Below, one piece after another: positions 28,101 to 36,374 of a stretch of 64,000 nt of DNA; positions within the stretch are counted from its first letter, which is position 1, and the number at the start of each line of letters is the position of its first letter. The DNA is from JBHJHP01 sp042219855. Lineage in GTDB: Bacteria; Bacteroidota; Bacteroidia; Bacteroidales; UBA5342. The translations under genes were made by a program, and so were the position numbers. Location of the stretch: positions 248,001 through 312,000 of the forward strand of contig NZ_JBHJHP010000004.1 of the NCBI RefSeq assembly GCF_042219855.1. Direction: 5' to 3'. The notes under the pieces were generated by a model that saw nothing but the letters and a program-made list of their open reading frames with translations, was not told the DNA's origin and searched no databases.

Positions 28101-31100
28101 TGCCGGATCAACGATTGATTATACTCCGGATGCCGATTTCTTTGGTTCCGATTCCATTGTCTACACTGTTGCCGATATGAATGGTGACCTTGATTCTGCC
28201 ATCATTAGAATTACCGTGACAGCCGATGATACCGATGCACCGGTAGCTACTGATGATGCTGTTATAACAGACGAGGATGTAGCCGTTGTAGTTTCACCGT
28301 TAACCAATGATTATGATCCTGACCGGACAGGTCTGACCATAAACCTGGTGTCTTCTCCGGATAGTGGTTCTGTTGTAATTTCCGGATCAGATATGACCTA
28401 TACCCCAAATCCTGATTTCTTTGGAATGGATTCACTGGAATACCAGGTGGAAGAGGTGGGAGCCAATAACCAGACTGCAACAGCCTGGATCTTTATTACG
28501 GTTAATCCGGTGAGTGATCTGCCTGAAGCAAACATGGATACCATAACGGTGAACGAGGATGATCAGGATACCGTGTATGTTTTAGTCAATGATATTGACC
28601 ACGACCGCGGCGGACTGAAAGTAATTGACCTCGGACCTTCGCCAAACAGCGTTTCACAGATTTCAACTGACAGTACCTATGTGATATACATTCCAAATCC
28701 GGATTATTTCGGATCTGATTCACTCTACTACTTTATTGAGGATGTGGATGGAGACATTGATTCAGCATTGATCAAAGCGACAGTAATTTATAACGATGCT
28801 GATGCGCCGGATGCTGTAAGAGATACTTTTATATTCAATGAAGATGAAAGTGGCGTTGTTCTTCCAATGGCCAATGATTATGATCCGGACAGATCAGGTC
28901 TGATTATGACATTGATTACTCCTCCGGATTCCGGTCAGTTTATTAATCAGGGTGATACCGCATTCCTGTATATTCCACCGGCTAACTATCATGGAACCGA
29001 TACTGCCATTTACCAGATTCAGGAAGTGGCAGCAGGTATGCAGACTGATATTGACACGATGATTTTTATCGTATATGCAGTAAATGATACACCGGTAGCC
29101 GTGATTGATTCACTGGTTCTGGATGAGGATACGCGGGATTCAGTTTATGTATTGCTTAACGATCTTGATCCTGATTATTCCGGAATTCAGCTTGTGGACC
29201 TCGTATCTACTCCAAATGCTCTGGCTGAAATATCATCCGACAGTACCTATATAAGGTATACACCTATGGCTGATTTCTTTGGTTCCGATTCCGTACTGTA
29301 TTATATCGCTGACGGGGAAGGAGATCTGGATTCAGCATATATTCTCGTAACGGTCAGTGCTGATACAAGTGATGTTCCGGTTGCCAATGATGACTATATC
29401 GTTATTACGGAAGATATGGATATAGATATTGTACCGCTTGCAAACGATTACGATCCCGACAGGACAGGTCTTATCCTGACCATCCTGAAAGATCCGGATA
29501 ACGGAATTTATATATTGCACAACGACACCGTATCTTATTCTCCGGATCCGAACTTTAACGGTAGGGATACCATCTATTACCAGATTCAGGAAGCCGGAGC
29601 CGGACAAAGCTTAGCAACGGCATACATCTATATTGAAATAGATACCATTAATGAACGTCCCGTTGCCAATCCCGACTCCATAAGTATTTACGAGGATTCA
29701 TCGGATACGATATGGGTACTGGTCAATGATATCGACCTGGACTGGGAAGGTATTATTGTGGATTCCGTATCAATGTCTGATACAGCTACAGTAGAACTGA
29801 CCGCTGATTCCACAGGCGTCATCTATACACCATCGGCGAATTTCTATGGTGCGGATTCCGTATTCTATATTTTGCGCGACGCACAGGGTGATCTGGATAC
29901 AGCGTGGATCTATATTAATGTAATTGCAGTGAATGACACGCCGCATGCACAGAACGATTTCATCCTGATCAATGAGGATGAGACCGGAAGTGTGAACATT
30001 CTGGCTAATGATGAAGATCCGGACCGTCAGGGTGTGGATATTACAACCGGAATTCAGGTTCAGAACGGAAGCATAAGCATTGATCCGAACGGTGATGTGG
30101 TGTATACGCCGGATGCAAACTATTTCGGATCAGACAGCCTGATGTATTACATTACCGATAAAGAGAATGATGTGGACAGTGCGTGGCTTTATATAACCGT
30201 AACAGCTGTAAATGACACACCTGTTGTAGTGAATGATAATGCCATTATGCTGGAAGAAACCGTAACCGATATTCCGATATTGATAAACGACTTTGACGTG
30301 GAAGGTCCGATACCGTTCGACAGTATATTTATTGCATTTACAACCAATAACGGCGATGCCATATTGTTGCCGGGTACCGGAGTGATCCGTTATACACCTG
30401 TTTTCAACTATTACGGACTTGACAGCCTTGGTTATTATGTTAAGGATAATGAAGGTCTGGCATCAGATACAGCTTATGTCTACATAACTGTAATGAATGT
30501 GAATGATATACCGGTTGCAACCGATGATACCGTAAACATTCAGGAAGATTCAAACGCGGTTATTGCTGTTCTGGCTAACGATGAAGATCCTGATCATTCA
30601 GGTCTTGATGTTACAATAGTTAATGGACCTGCGAACGGAATAGCGAACCTATTGAATGATACTGTATATTATACACCGGACGCCAACTTCTTTGGTAATG
30701 ATACAATTCAGTATATTATTGTGGATGGTGAGGGTGATACCGTTTCTGCCAACATCCTGATTACGGTAGAATCAGTAAACGACCTTCCTGTAGCCAACGA
30801 TGATGTGGTATCCATACTGGAAGAAACAACGGTTGATATTCCGGTTCTGGTAAACGACAGTGATGTGGAAGCCGCAATTCCTTTGGATTCAGTATTTATT
30901 GTCTCCTCAGCAAAACACGGTGTCGCCAATCTGATTTCCGGAACAGGGGTGATTAATTATCTTCCTGAAGTGAATTTCTTTGGTAATGATACCATAACAT
31001 ACTATGTGAAAGATACCGATGGCGCGATGTCAGACACTGCCATGGTTGTAATTACTGTACAGAACGTAAATGAAAATCCCGATGCCAGCGACGATTATTA

Positions 31101-32256
31101 TTATATGCCTGAAGATTCAGTTATTGAACTGATGATTCTTGTGAATGATCTGGATGCTGACAGAAGTGGATTATCGCTGGATTCTGTTTCAGTGCCTTTC
31201 CATGGAACCCTCGTTATGGATAAAGCGCCGGATACTATAACATATATTCCGGAACCAGATTACTTCGGAATGGATTCCATCCTCTATTTCATTGCCGATG
31301 GTGAACTGGACATGGATTCGGCATGGATCTTTATCGAAATATATCCTGTAAATGATGTGCCGGTGGCGGTGAATGATACCATCATTATTTCAGATATGGA
31401 CGGCGATACACTGGCTATACTGGCTAACGACTATGATGTGGAAACCACCTTAACCGGAAATCATGTGGTGATAGAAGTATTGCCAACCATGGGATCGGCA
31501 TATATTGACTTTACCACAGGTGATCTGATCTATTTCATGGATGCTGATTTCTACTATTCAGATTCACTGATGTATGTAATCACAGATGATGAAGGTGCCT
31601 CAGATACGGCCATGGTTTACATTATGGACAGAGACAGCATTCTTGATTCGGATGATGATGGTATTCCAAACCTGGTTGAAGGGGACGAAGACATGGTGGA
31701 TATGGATGGTATTCCGAATTACCTCGATCTTGATTCAGATGGCGACCAGATTCCGGATGCCATAGAGGGCCTGCTGGACAGGGATGACAACGGAATAGAA
31801 GACTATATTGATCCGTTTGACTGGGATGCAGATTCTGATGGTGACGGTCTGCCTAACCGTTATGAGGATACCAACAACGACGGTAATCCGTATAACGATG
31901 ACTGTGACGGTGATGGTCTGGTGAACTACCTGGATGATACCGATAACTGTGAGGATTACCTCGATATTCCGAACGGTTTCTCACCAAACGGTGACGGCAT
32001 CAACGATCTCTTCTGTATTGAGGGGTTGTGGAACTTCCCGGATGCAGAAATTTATATCTTTAACCAATGGGGAAACAGGGTGTTCGATATGAAATACTAC
32101 GGTGACGAAGATCGTTACGGACCTTATGAAGCATGGTGGAACGGACAGAGTAACCGGATTGGAAAAGCAGATGTGCCCGAAGGTGTTTATTTCTATCGTC
32201 TGACACTTGGTAGGGGCAGGAAAGTAAAAGAAGGATATATTCACCTGAGACGCTAA
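22144..32256 (+). CDS. Giant T9SS-exported surface protein with 24 cadherin-like repeats
   Basis: A 3370-residue acidic protein with an N-terminal signal region (ends FLSNVYFAFA). Order of parts: IgGFc-binding-protein-like N-domain (about 85-500, with FFVNARHRSTVQG and NHFVSIMATEDNTQI); a Cys-containing Ig-like fold (about 500-560); three Calx-beta domains (about 564-897); 24 tandem ~95-residue cadherin-like repeats, each opening with 'xPVAxDDxxxxxED' and 'LANDxDxD' (about 898-3160); a thrombospondin type 3-like Ca2+ stretch of D-x-D-x-D-G motifs (about 3165-3270); and a C-terminal CHU_C/gliding-associated T9SS type B sorting domain starting GFSPNGDGINDLF and ending GVYFYRLTLGRGRKVKEGYIHLRR in pieces. 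It is likely a Ca2+-stiffened adhesin on the cell surface. No enzyme motif is seen. There are no frame breaks. Confidence 0.92.
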   Translation: MRLSMITRKNLMLFLFLSNVYFAFAQLDTIHYLPPLYANTIVDKDFGEQYVVLSTNESTPFTVTMFNNAGRSQQVQISKSQPQIVDLGYQQAAWGVVEKSSLNTALNDDGMVLVAAKPFFVNARHRSTVQGLMLTTKGKVAAGLEFYTGHIYTVYGENTRPRNHFVSIMATEDNTQITLSNPDAKYYNQSNNSFTITLNKYQSYVVADEINLHTWSGSAYDPANIISANAINGTHITSDKPIVVNTGSWLGGGSSTVQDIGGDQIVPVEYVGKEYAINKGRGSTLNEKALVVSTAVNTTVSVNGVAVTTLTNAGDHIFLDDSYFTASGLMYVETSKAAYIYQTLGADNSDAAIGMSFIPPLNCMANTKVNIPFATQMIANVDMADPNGNSPILSLVTKAGSAFTVNGTDISAIISGYPNNSGPNVITGTDWVSYTISDFNFTGFTPTGVWNFEIDAEHAINASLSIRDDLIGAGCYFSGFGDDPLLTKEPVIAGGTACYPDNAILRASGFPSYQWQLGGSFISGESADSLVVNDLGFYRVRGVTTCDGVAVTSKFSEYVEINPCISINNVSITEPNAAQDVTFTVSLGTIYAQDVTFNYEAIPGTATQNKDFTGKQGIITIPAGSTEAYITISVLPDEVDEYDEQFTVQLTNPVNCDFSIPVGTCTIVDNDDPGSYSFASAAISVREGTDTVAVFTVNLDEISEKLTWVRYATNNISATAGQDYTATADTLFFAPGTTTGSILIPILNDDIFEPALEQFVLNIVQAGNLAFNNLASSKLALITDDDTPVFFSVLDTQVVEGNDLNFWITIDKPYPIDLEIDYSTQDDQATVADNDYTETSGTALFPAGTTSVKISVPTGDDEIDENDENVKFNLSNLPSPHGIFNKPSANGLIIDDDCTPLAVNDALTTPEETLLNSVYVLDNDQGLCDTPLVLAVVKMPSHALTFSFNTADGGIEYEPVLNYFGKDTISYSITDADGQTTQADAIITVTNVNDIPVAVDTALTFNEDQTVTFTPLGNDLDIDKSGLSLVSITSVSNATVTIDANGTDLHFTPDPDFNGIVTFDYTMEDGEGDQATATITITINPVNDNPGAVNDNVSTDEDILSAPFDPLVNDYDADNSGISLFSMGSAANGTITDLGDGTFTYQPNLNYNGTDSASYVIQDGEGDQATGKIYFTVNPINDPPVAVLENRITQEDTPININVLANDSDVDGNLSPSGVTITQNPLHGTIVVEANGTVTYTPAANYFGQDNFYYKLIDDAGAESNTVMDRILVFPMDDMPVAVNDTATTVEDNASPLVVSPLANDVDPDNSGLILSIVTQPANGTAVLSGNTISYSSNLNYYGMDSILYQIKEVGAGGGTAQAYIIITVTPVNDFPVANDDAATLTEDNTIDIDVLANDEDPDLTGLTIVAVSAPGNGTATISGNQIHYVPDADYFGADAFTYTIEDGQGDQATATVSVTVDPDDSDVPVANNDFVTTDEDVSVDINPVLNDQDPDLSGLIMTVVTAPVHGNITSVTGNVITYEPSPNYNGQDTIVYQIQEAGAGGSTDQAMIVITVTPVNDIPVANDDSYTINEDVVSDFDVMANDEDPDFNGISIVSLGAPAHGTATVVAGLVHYVPDADYFGSDVFTYTIEDYNGDQATADISVTITADDTDAPVPVDDTVVTDEDVAVVISPLTNDYDPDLTGLTLSIVSAPDSGLAVISGSDITYTPNADFNGLDSIQYQVEEVGANNQTATAWIRITVNPVNDLPDALDDAITVLEDNTINIDPLVNDSDPDRGGLTITHITGPVNGTGVINAGSTIDYTPDADFFGSDSIVYTIADMDGDLDSAIIRITVTADYTDAPVSTDDAVITDEDVAVVISPLTNDYDPDLTGLTLSIVSAPDSGLAVISGSDMTYTPNADFNGLDSIQYQVEEVGANNQTATAWIRITVNPVNDLPDALDDAITVLEDNTINIDPLVNDSDPDRGGLTITHITGPVNGTGAINAGSTIDYTPDADFFGSDSIVYTVADMNGDLDSAIIRITVTADDTDAPVATDDAVITDEDVAVVVSPLTNDYDPDRTGLTINLVSSPDSGSVVISGSDMTYTPNPDFFGMDSLEYQVEEVGANNQTATAWIFITVNPVSDLPEANMDTITVNEDDQDTVYVLVNDIDHDRGGLKVIDLGPSPNSVSQISTDSTYVIYIPNPDYFGSDSLYYFIEDVDGDIDSALIKATVIYNDADAPDAVRDTFIFNEDESGVVLPMANDYDPDRSGLIMTLITPPDSGQFINQGDTAFLYIPPANYHGTDTAIYQIQEVAAGMQTDIDTMIFIVYAVNDTPVAVIDSLVLDEDTRDSVYVLLNDLDPDYSGIQLVDLVSTPNALAEISSDSTYIRYTPMADFFGSDSVLYYIADGEGDLDSAYILVTVSADTSDVPVANDDYIVITEDMDIDIVPLANDYDPDRTGLILTILKDPDNGIYILHNDTVSYSPDPNFNGRDTIYYQIQEAGAGQSLATAYIYIEIDTINERPVANPDSISIYEDSSDTIWVLVNDIDLDWEGIIVDSVSMSDTATVELTADSTGVIYTPSANFYGADSVFYILRDAQGDLDTAWIYINVIAVNDTPHAQNDFILINEDETGSVNILANDEDPDRQGVDITTGIQVQNGSISIDPNGDVVYTPDANYFGSDSLMYYITDKENDVDSAWLYITVTAVNDTPVVVNDNAIMLEETVTDIPILINDFDVEGPIPFDSIFIAFTTNNGDAILLPGTGVIRYTPVFNYYGLDSLGYYVKDNEGLASDTAYVYITVMNVNDIPVATDDTVNIQEDSNAVIAVLANDEDPDHSGLDVTIVNGPANGIANLLNDTVYYTPDANFFGNDTIQYIIVDGEGDTVSANILITVESVNDLPVANDDVVSILEETTVDIPVLVNDSDVEAAIPLDSVFIVSSAKHGVANLISGTGVINYLPEVNFFGNDTITYYVKDTDGAMSDTAMVVITVQNVNENPDASDDYYYMPEDSVIELMILVNDLDADRSGLSLDSVSVPFHGTLVMDKAPDTITYIPEPDYFGMDSILYFIADGELDMDSAWIFIEIYPVNDVPVAVNDTIIISDMDGDTLAILANDYDVETTLTGNHVVIEVLPTMGSAYIDFTTGDLIYFMDADFYYSDSLMYVITDDEGASDTAMVYIMDRDSILDSDDDGIPNLVEGDEDMVDMDGIPNYLDLDSDGDQIPDAIEGLLDRDDNGIEDYIDPFDWDADSDGDGLPNRYEDTNNDGNPYNDDCDGDGLVNYLDDTDNCEDYLDIPNGFSPNGDGINDLFCIEGLWNFPDAEIYIFNQWGNRVFDMKYYGDEDRYGPYEAWWNGQSNRIGKADVPEGVYFYRLTLGRGRKVKEGYIHLRR
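27111..28238 (+). repeat. Near-identical 564-bp internal duplication in the giant gene
   Basis: Two adjacent 564-bp copies (27111-27674 and 27675-28238), each encoding two cadherin-like repeats (188 residues), differ by only a few percent. A third, more diverged half copy follows to about 28500. Other repeats in the gene are far less alike, so this is a recent duplication. Confidence 0.85.
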
Positions 32257-32268
32257 TTAAAATAAAAG

Positions 32269-32276
32269 TATATTTG
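32269..32276 (+). promoter_or_regulatory. Possible -7 element for nth (TATATTTG)
   Basis: Exact TAnnTTTG match, 56 bp before the ATG at 32333 and just before the hairpin at 32281. Confidence 0.45.
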
Positions 32277-32280
32277 TACA

Positions 32281-32312
32281 ACATTCCCGGCAAAACCGGG
32301 AATGTTTGTTTA
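32281..32312 (+). terminator. Hairpin after the giant gene
   Basis: ACATTCCCGG/CCGGGAATGT stem, 4-nt loop, weak T-rich tail. It is either the terminator of the giant gene or a 5' hairpin of the nth transcript. Confidence 0.7.
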
Positions 32313-32332
32313 ATGATATTAAGTCTTCATTC

Positions 32333-32974
32333 ATGACTAAAAAAGAACGGTTTCAAAAATTCATCGAATGGTTTCAGGTGAACATGCCTGAAGCGGAAAC
32401 AGAACTGATTTATACTGATCCTTATGAGTTGCTGGTTGCAGTGATCCTTTCTGCCCAATGTACGGATAAACGGGTTAATATGCTGACTCCGGCTATATTT
32501 GCCCGATACCCCGATGCTGCAAGTATGGCTCAGGCTTCAGTAGAGGATATTTTTGAACTCATTAAGAGCTGTTCTTATCCCAATAACAAGGCCAAACACC
32601 TGAAAGGTATGTCGGAAACCCTCGTCAATACCTTTGGAGGCGTGGTTCCTGATTCGGTGGAAGAACTTCAGAAATTACCCGGTGTTGGCCGGAAAACAGC
32701 CAATGTTATCGCCTCTGTGGTCTTTAATAAACCGGCTATGGCAGTGGATACGCATGTATTCAGGGTGGCAGAACGGATAGGCCTGACAACAGATGCAAAA
32801 AATCCACTGGACTCAGAATTACAACTGATAAAATATATTCCTGAAAATCTCATTCCAAAAGCCCACCACTGGCTGATCCTGCACGGACGTTATGTCTGCC
32901 TGGCACGCAAACCCAAATGCGAAACATGCGGAATTACATCGATTTGCCGGTATTACCAATCTTTAACCCGCTGA
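32333..32974 (+). CDS. nth: Endonuclease III
   Basis: DNA glycosylase/AP lyase for oxidised pyrimidines. From the ATG at 32333 (MTKKERFQKF) it has 213 residues. Visible: SAQCTDKRVN, the helix-hairpin-helix LPGVGRKTANVI with catalytic Lys121, catalytic Asp139 in AVDTHVFRVAERIGL, and the 4Fe-4S site C-x6-C-x2-C-x5-C (CLARKPKCETCGITSIC). An in-frame ATG at 32306 lies inside the preceding hairpin and is unlikely to be used. It is convergent with the VIT-VWA gene, 6 bp apart. Confidence 0.95.
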   Translation: MTKKERFQKFIEWFQVNMPEAETELIYTDPYELLVAVILSAQCTDKRVNMLTPAIFARYPDAASMAQASVEDIFELIKSCSYPNNKAKHLKGMSETLVNTFGGVVPDSVEELQKLPGVGRKTANVIASVVFNKPAMAVDTHVFRVAERIGLTTDAKNPLDSELQLIKYIPENLIPKAHHWLILHGRYVCLARKPKCETCGITSICRYYQSLTR

Positions 32975-32980
32975 TAATAA

Positions 32981-35401
32981 TCAACAGGGAATTTTAATAT
33001 ATTTTTTGGGCTCTCCCCGGAGTTCAGGACGGGATGGATACACTTTATTGTAAAACGAATTTCCTGCATCAAAATTTATGGGTAGCATAAAGTTGACCCG
33101 GACTTTTCTTCCTCTTTGTTCACCGGGAATCCACTTAGGCATCATTCTTACCACACGCAAAGCTTCTGCATTAAGAATGGAGTCAACACCTCTCGCAATC
33201 TGTTCATTGACAATATTTCCCATGGTGTCTACTTCAAAACTGACATAAACTCTTCCACTGATCCCAGCTGCCTTTGCTTCCGGTGGGTAGGTGACATTAT
33301 TTCTCAAAAAGTTCATCATTGCATTTACACCACCAGGAAATTCAGGCATTTTTTCTACAACCTGGAAAACTGCATTTTCATCAAGGGCTTCTTCTTCAGT
33401 ATCGACATCCATAAGTACGGCCTCATCAAATTCGGCCTCAACAATATTCAGATTTGAGGAGACAGGTGGTGGAGTCTGGTTGCGCCCGACTGCGGAATTA
33501 TTCACACCTTCAGGAAGTGGTATGGGTTGCCTTACAGTAACAGGGATGCTGTTTGGATTCACAAGGGATGAGTCTATTGCAATAAATGAAGTATATTCTG
33601 TCAGGAGGTTATATTGTAATCCCAGGCGGGTTATTTCATCAACCAGTTCTTTTTTGTCCTTATTGTGGCTCCATGAGTCATTTCCTAACGAGTTGTAATC
33701 AGATACCAGACGTATTTTTTCTCTGGCCCATAAATACTTAAGGGCTCTGTTCTTTCGGTTTTCGTTCTGAATTGCTATGGATTTGACTAAAATACTTTTC
33801 CCGCTTTGCCCTTCAATTTTCAGAAGTCCGTTTGCATTATTCCTGTATTTGCCGGAAATAATTACAGGCCTGTCGGCAAACAGGTCAGGAATATTTTCGG
33901 GTAGTACATCATACACATCTATACCTTCAAATGCAGCATGAATATTCGTTAGTACAGGTTGGGAAATATATGTTTTAAATTTTTCTGCCATTTCCCTTGC
34001 TTCCTGCTTGTTTTGTGCAATAAAAGGTTCACCGTAACCTACGTGAGCCATTCCTTCTATGATGTAGCGATTAACTCCACGTCCGATGCCGAAGGAAAAG
34101 AAATTAGCTTTTCCAAGGTTCTCACGTATAAAATCAAAGGTCTGCTTTTCAACCGTTACATAGCCATCGGTAAGGATAACAAATGTTCGTGCATAATTCT
34201 CAGTTGCATTCAGGTTCAAAGCTGCTTTTAAACCACATAATAACTCTGTTCCTCCATTGCCTGACTGGTTATTAATAAAATACAAGGCTTCATCTATATT
34301 CTCCGCACTGGCTTTCATGGAATTCTTTGATAACATGGTAGATCCACCGGCAAACAGAATAACATTGAACAGATCATTTTCTTTCAGACCGCCTAATAAT
34401 TCAGTCATAATTTGTTTGGAGATGTCCAGTGGAAACCCTTCCATTGAACCGGAAACATCCATAATAAAAACATATTCCCTGGGTGGAATTTCTTCCGGGG
34501 TTAAGCGTTCAGGCGGTTGCATCATAGCGAGGAAATAATTTTCACCATTGGGATCATCGTATAATAATACACCGGTTTGTACTCCGTTTCCTGCAAGACG
34601 GTACTGCATAACGAAATCCCGGTTTCCTCCCTGTGGCTCATTAAGCGTCAGGGTAGCTTCTGATTTACTGGCAAATTCTATCCTGTTCTGGTGTGTGGTG
34701 CAACGGATGTCACGGATTGGAATGGCGGCATTAAGATCAATAGATAATGACAAGATGGAGGTTGGTTTTACGCCTTTCATCAGATATGGATTTCCGTTCC
34801 ATGTTTCTGTTTTTGCTGAGGTCAGCTCTTTCTTACTCACATACCTTGGACCGACAACAGTAGGATAGACAAATTCATATATCTTATCGGTTGGAATTAA
34901 AAGTTCACTGTAGGACAGGTTGACTTCAATGGTGGCACCGGGCATAATATTCGCCACGTTCATTTTGAACACATTCGGGTGTTCCTGTTCTAAAAGTGAC
35001 GTTCTTTTTCCTTCCTTCTTAGCCGATTCATACATATTGCGGGCCTTTGCTTTCTCTTCAATTACGGCTCTGATTTCTCTTTTGCCAATCTTCATAACCA
35101 TATCGTAAACAGCAGAACGTGTGGAGGCGGGAAAAACATAGATGGCTTCAATTGGAGTATTTCCGGTGTTCATATACGTTTGTTTTACATTTACATCGGC
35201 AATAACGCCTGAAATGTTTACATGAACATCGGTTGACTTTAGAGGAAGACTGGCTTCCTGGTTTTCATCAGTAATGACCACAAAATATGGGGATTCATTT
35301 TTGTCGTCTGATGCTTTTGCAGCATAGAAAGTTGAAAACAACAATGTTAAAATGAAAAATCCGATGATGGATGGTTTTGTTTTACAGGATGGAGAATTCA
35401 T
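32981..35401 (-). CDS. VIT-VWA protein fused to a TonB C-terminal domain
   Basis: An 806-residue exported protein (signal peptide ending ...FYAAKAS). Order: VIT (vault/inter-alpha-trypsin) domain, about 40-170 (VKQTYMNTGNTPIEAIYVFP, EEKAKARNMYESAKKEGKR); VWA domain, about 308-480, with an intact MIDAS start FIMDVSGSMEG and later ILTDGYVTVEK; a linker; and a TonB C-terminal domain, about 687-780 (FPGGVNAMMNFLRNNVTYP, PEAKAAGISGRVYVSFEVD). VIT-VWA proteins bind metal-dependent protein partners; TonB_C domains contact outer-membrane receptors or act as periplasmic modules. There is no N-terminal TonB-type membrane/ExbB helix beyond the signal peptide, so energy coupling is doubtful. Divergent from the carboxypeptidase-regulatory gene cluster at 35638. 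Confidence 0.88.
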   Translation of the reverse strand: MNSPSCKTKPSIIGFFILTLLFSTFYAAKASDDKNESPYFVVITDENQEASLPLKSTDVHVNISGVIADVNVKQTYMNTGNTPIEAIYVFPASTRSAVYDMVMKIGKREIRAVIEEKAKARNMYESAKKEGKRTSLLEQEHPNVFKMNVANIMPGATIEVNLSYSELLIPTDKIYEFVYPTVVGPRYVSKKELTSAKTETWNGNPYLMKGVKPTSILSLSIDLNAAIPIRDIRCTTHQNRIEFASKSEATLTLNEPQGGNRDFVMQYRLAGNGVQTGVLLYDDPNGENYFLAMMQPPERLTPEEIPPREYVFIMDVSGSMEGFPLDISKQIMTELLGGLKENDLFNVILFAGGSTMLSKNSMKASAENIDEALYFINNQSGNGGTELLCGLKAALNLNATENYARTFVILTDGYVTVEKQTFDFIRENLGKANFFSFGIGRGVNRYIIEGMAHVGYGEPFIAQNKQEAREMAEKFKTYISQPVLTNIHAAFEGIDVYDVLPENIPDLFADRPVIISGKYRNNANGLLKIEGQSGKSILVKSIAIQNENRKNRALKYLWAREKIRLVSDYNSLGNDSWSHNKDKKELVDEITRLGLQYNLLTEYTSFIAIDSSLVNPNSIPVTVRQPIPLPEGVNNSAVGRNQTPPPVSSNLNIVEAEFDEAVLMDVDTEEEALDENAVFQVVEKMPEFPGGVNAMMNFLRNNVTYPPEAKAAGISGRVYVSFEVDTMGNIVNEQIARGVDSILNAEALRVVRMMPKWIPGEQRGRKVRVNFMLPINFDAGNSFYNKVYPSRPELRGEPKKYIKIPC

Positions 35402-35637
35402 AAGGTATAAATTGAACGTTAATAAAAATACAGGTCATACTACAGAGAGAATAAAAGAACGTGGTGTGCTCACATACTTATAAAACTTAATAACGGTTCC
35501 GTTTATTGTGTGATTTTAAGGATTAAGGATTAGACTCATCCCAAAACCGTTTAAACACATTTTAATAACTGTTAAAAAGCTGTATCCTGAGTAACCAATA
35601 GTATCCGGGAACGTTCTTAAACCAATACAGTCAGCTT

Positions 35638-36294
35638 ATGCGCTTTTTCTACGGATTTATTTTTCTGTTTGGTATGGTAGTAATCTCGGTTCAGGCTCAG
35701 ACCGGGAATAAAAAGGTAGTAGCCGGAATTGTGTCTGATCAGAACGGGAAAGAACTGGTAGCCGTTAATGTGGTCAGCAAAAGGAAGGGAGTGGGAACCA
35801 TAACCAACGATAAAGGATATTTTAAGCTGGAAGTTGATGCACCGGATACTGTTGTGTTTATGTTTATGGGGATGCAGCCAAGAAATCTGGTGGTGAACGA
35901 CTCTTCAGAAACCATTCAGTTGGTTAATGTCATGCTTCAAACATCAAGTGTTATTCTGAAAGAGGTAGAGATAAGTCCGTTTTTATCGAAACAAGATCTT
36001 TCGTATGATAAATTACCAATGGATGCAACAGAATCTACACGGTATCAGTTGAGGCAACATGCAAAACATACAAATAAAACCTACTTTGAAACCGTTGGAT
36101 TCAATTTTGCCCCGCTTTTACTGAAACAGGTCGGTAAATTAGGTGCTAAGATTGAAAAGGCAAAGGACAGGGAAACCCGGCAGCGCATCAGTATTATGAA
36201 ACAACAATATGCTATTCAGGGAGATTCTATCTTTTCAAAAGGCATCCCAATGGATTCCCTGCGGCATCCAAGCCACGAGGTGTTTACTAAATAA
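35638..36294 (+). CDS. Secreted protein with carboxypeptidase-regulatory-like domain
   Basis: A 218-residue protein with a signal peptide (ending ISVQAQ). Residues about 25-110 form a CarboxypepD_reg-like beta-sandwich (VVAGIVSDQNGKELVAVNVV ... ITNDKGYFKLEV), the module found at the start of SusC/TonB receptors. The rest (about 115-218) is charged and helical with no recognised motif. The 236 bp before it (35402-35637) hold no clear promoter. Function unknown; the location before a DUF4249/TonB pair suggests an envelope role. Confidence 0.7.
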   Translation: MRFFYGFIFLFGMVVISVQAQTGNKKVVAGIVSDQNGKELVAVNVVSKRKGVGTITNDKGYFKLEVDAPDTVVFMFMGMQPRNLVVNDSSETIQLVNVMLQTSSVILKEVEISPFLSKQDLSYDKLPMDATESTRYQLRQHAKHTNKTYFETVGFNFAPLLLKQVGKLGAKIEKAKDRETRQRISIMKQQYAIQGDSIFSKGIPMDSLRHPSHEVFTK

Positions 36295-36374
36295 CCAATT
36301 GTATAAGTAAAGACTAAATTCCCGTTTTAATCGTTTTGATAGTGTTATTAACTTAATACTATACCTTGAAATAA

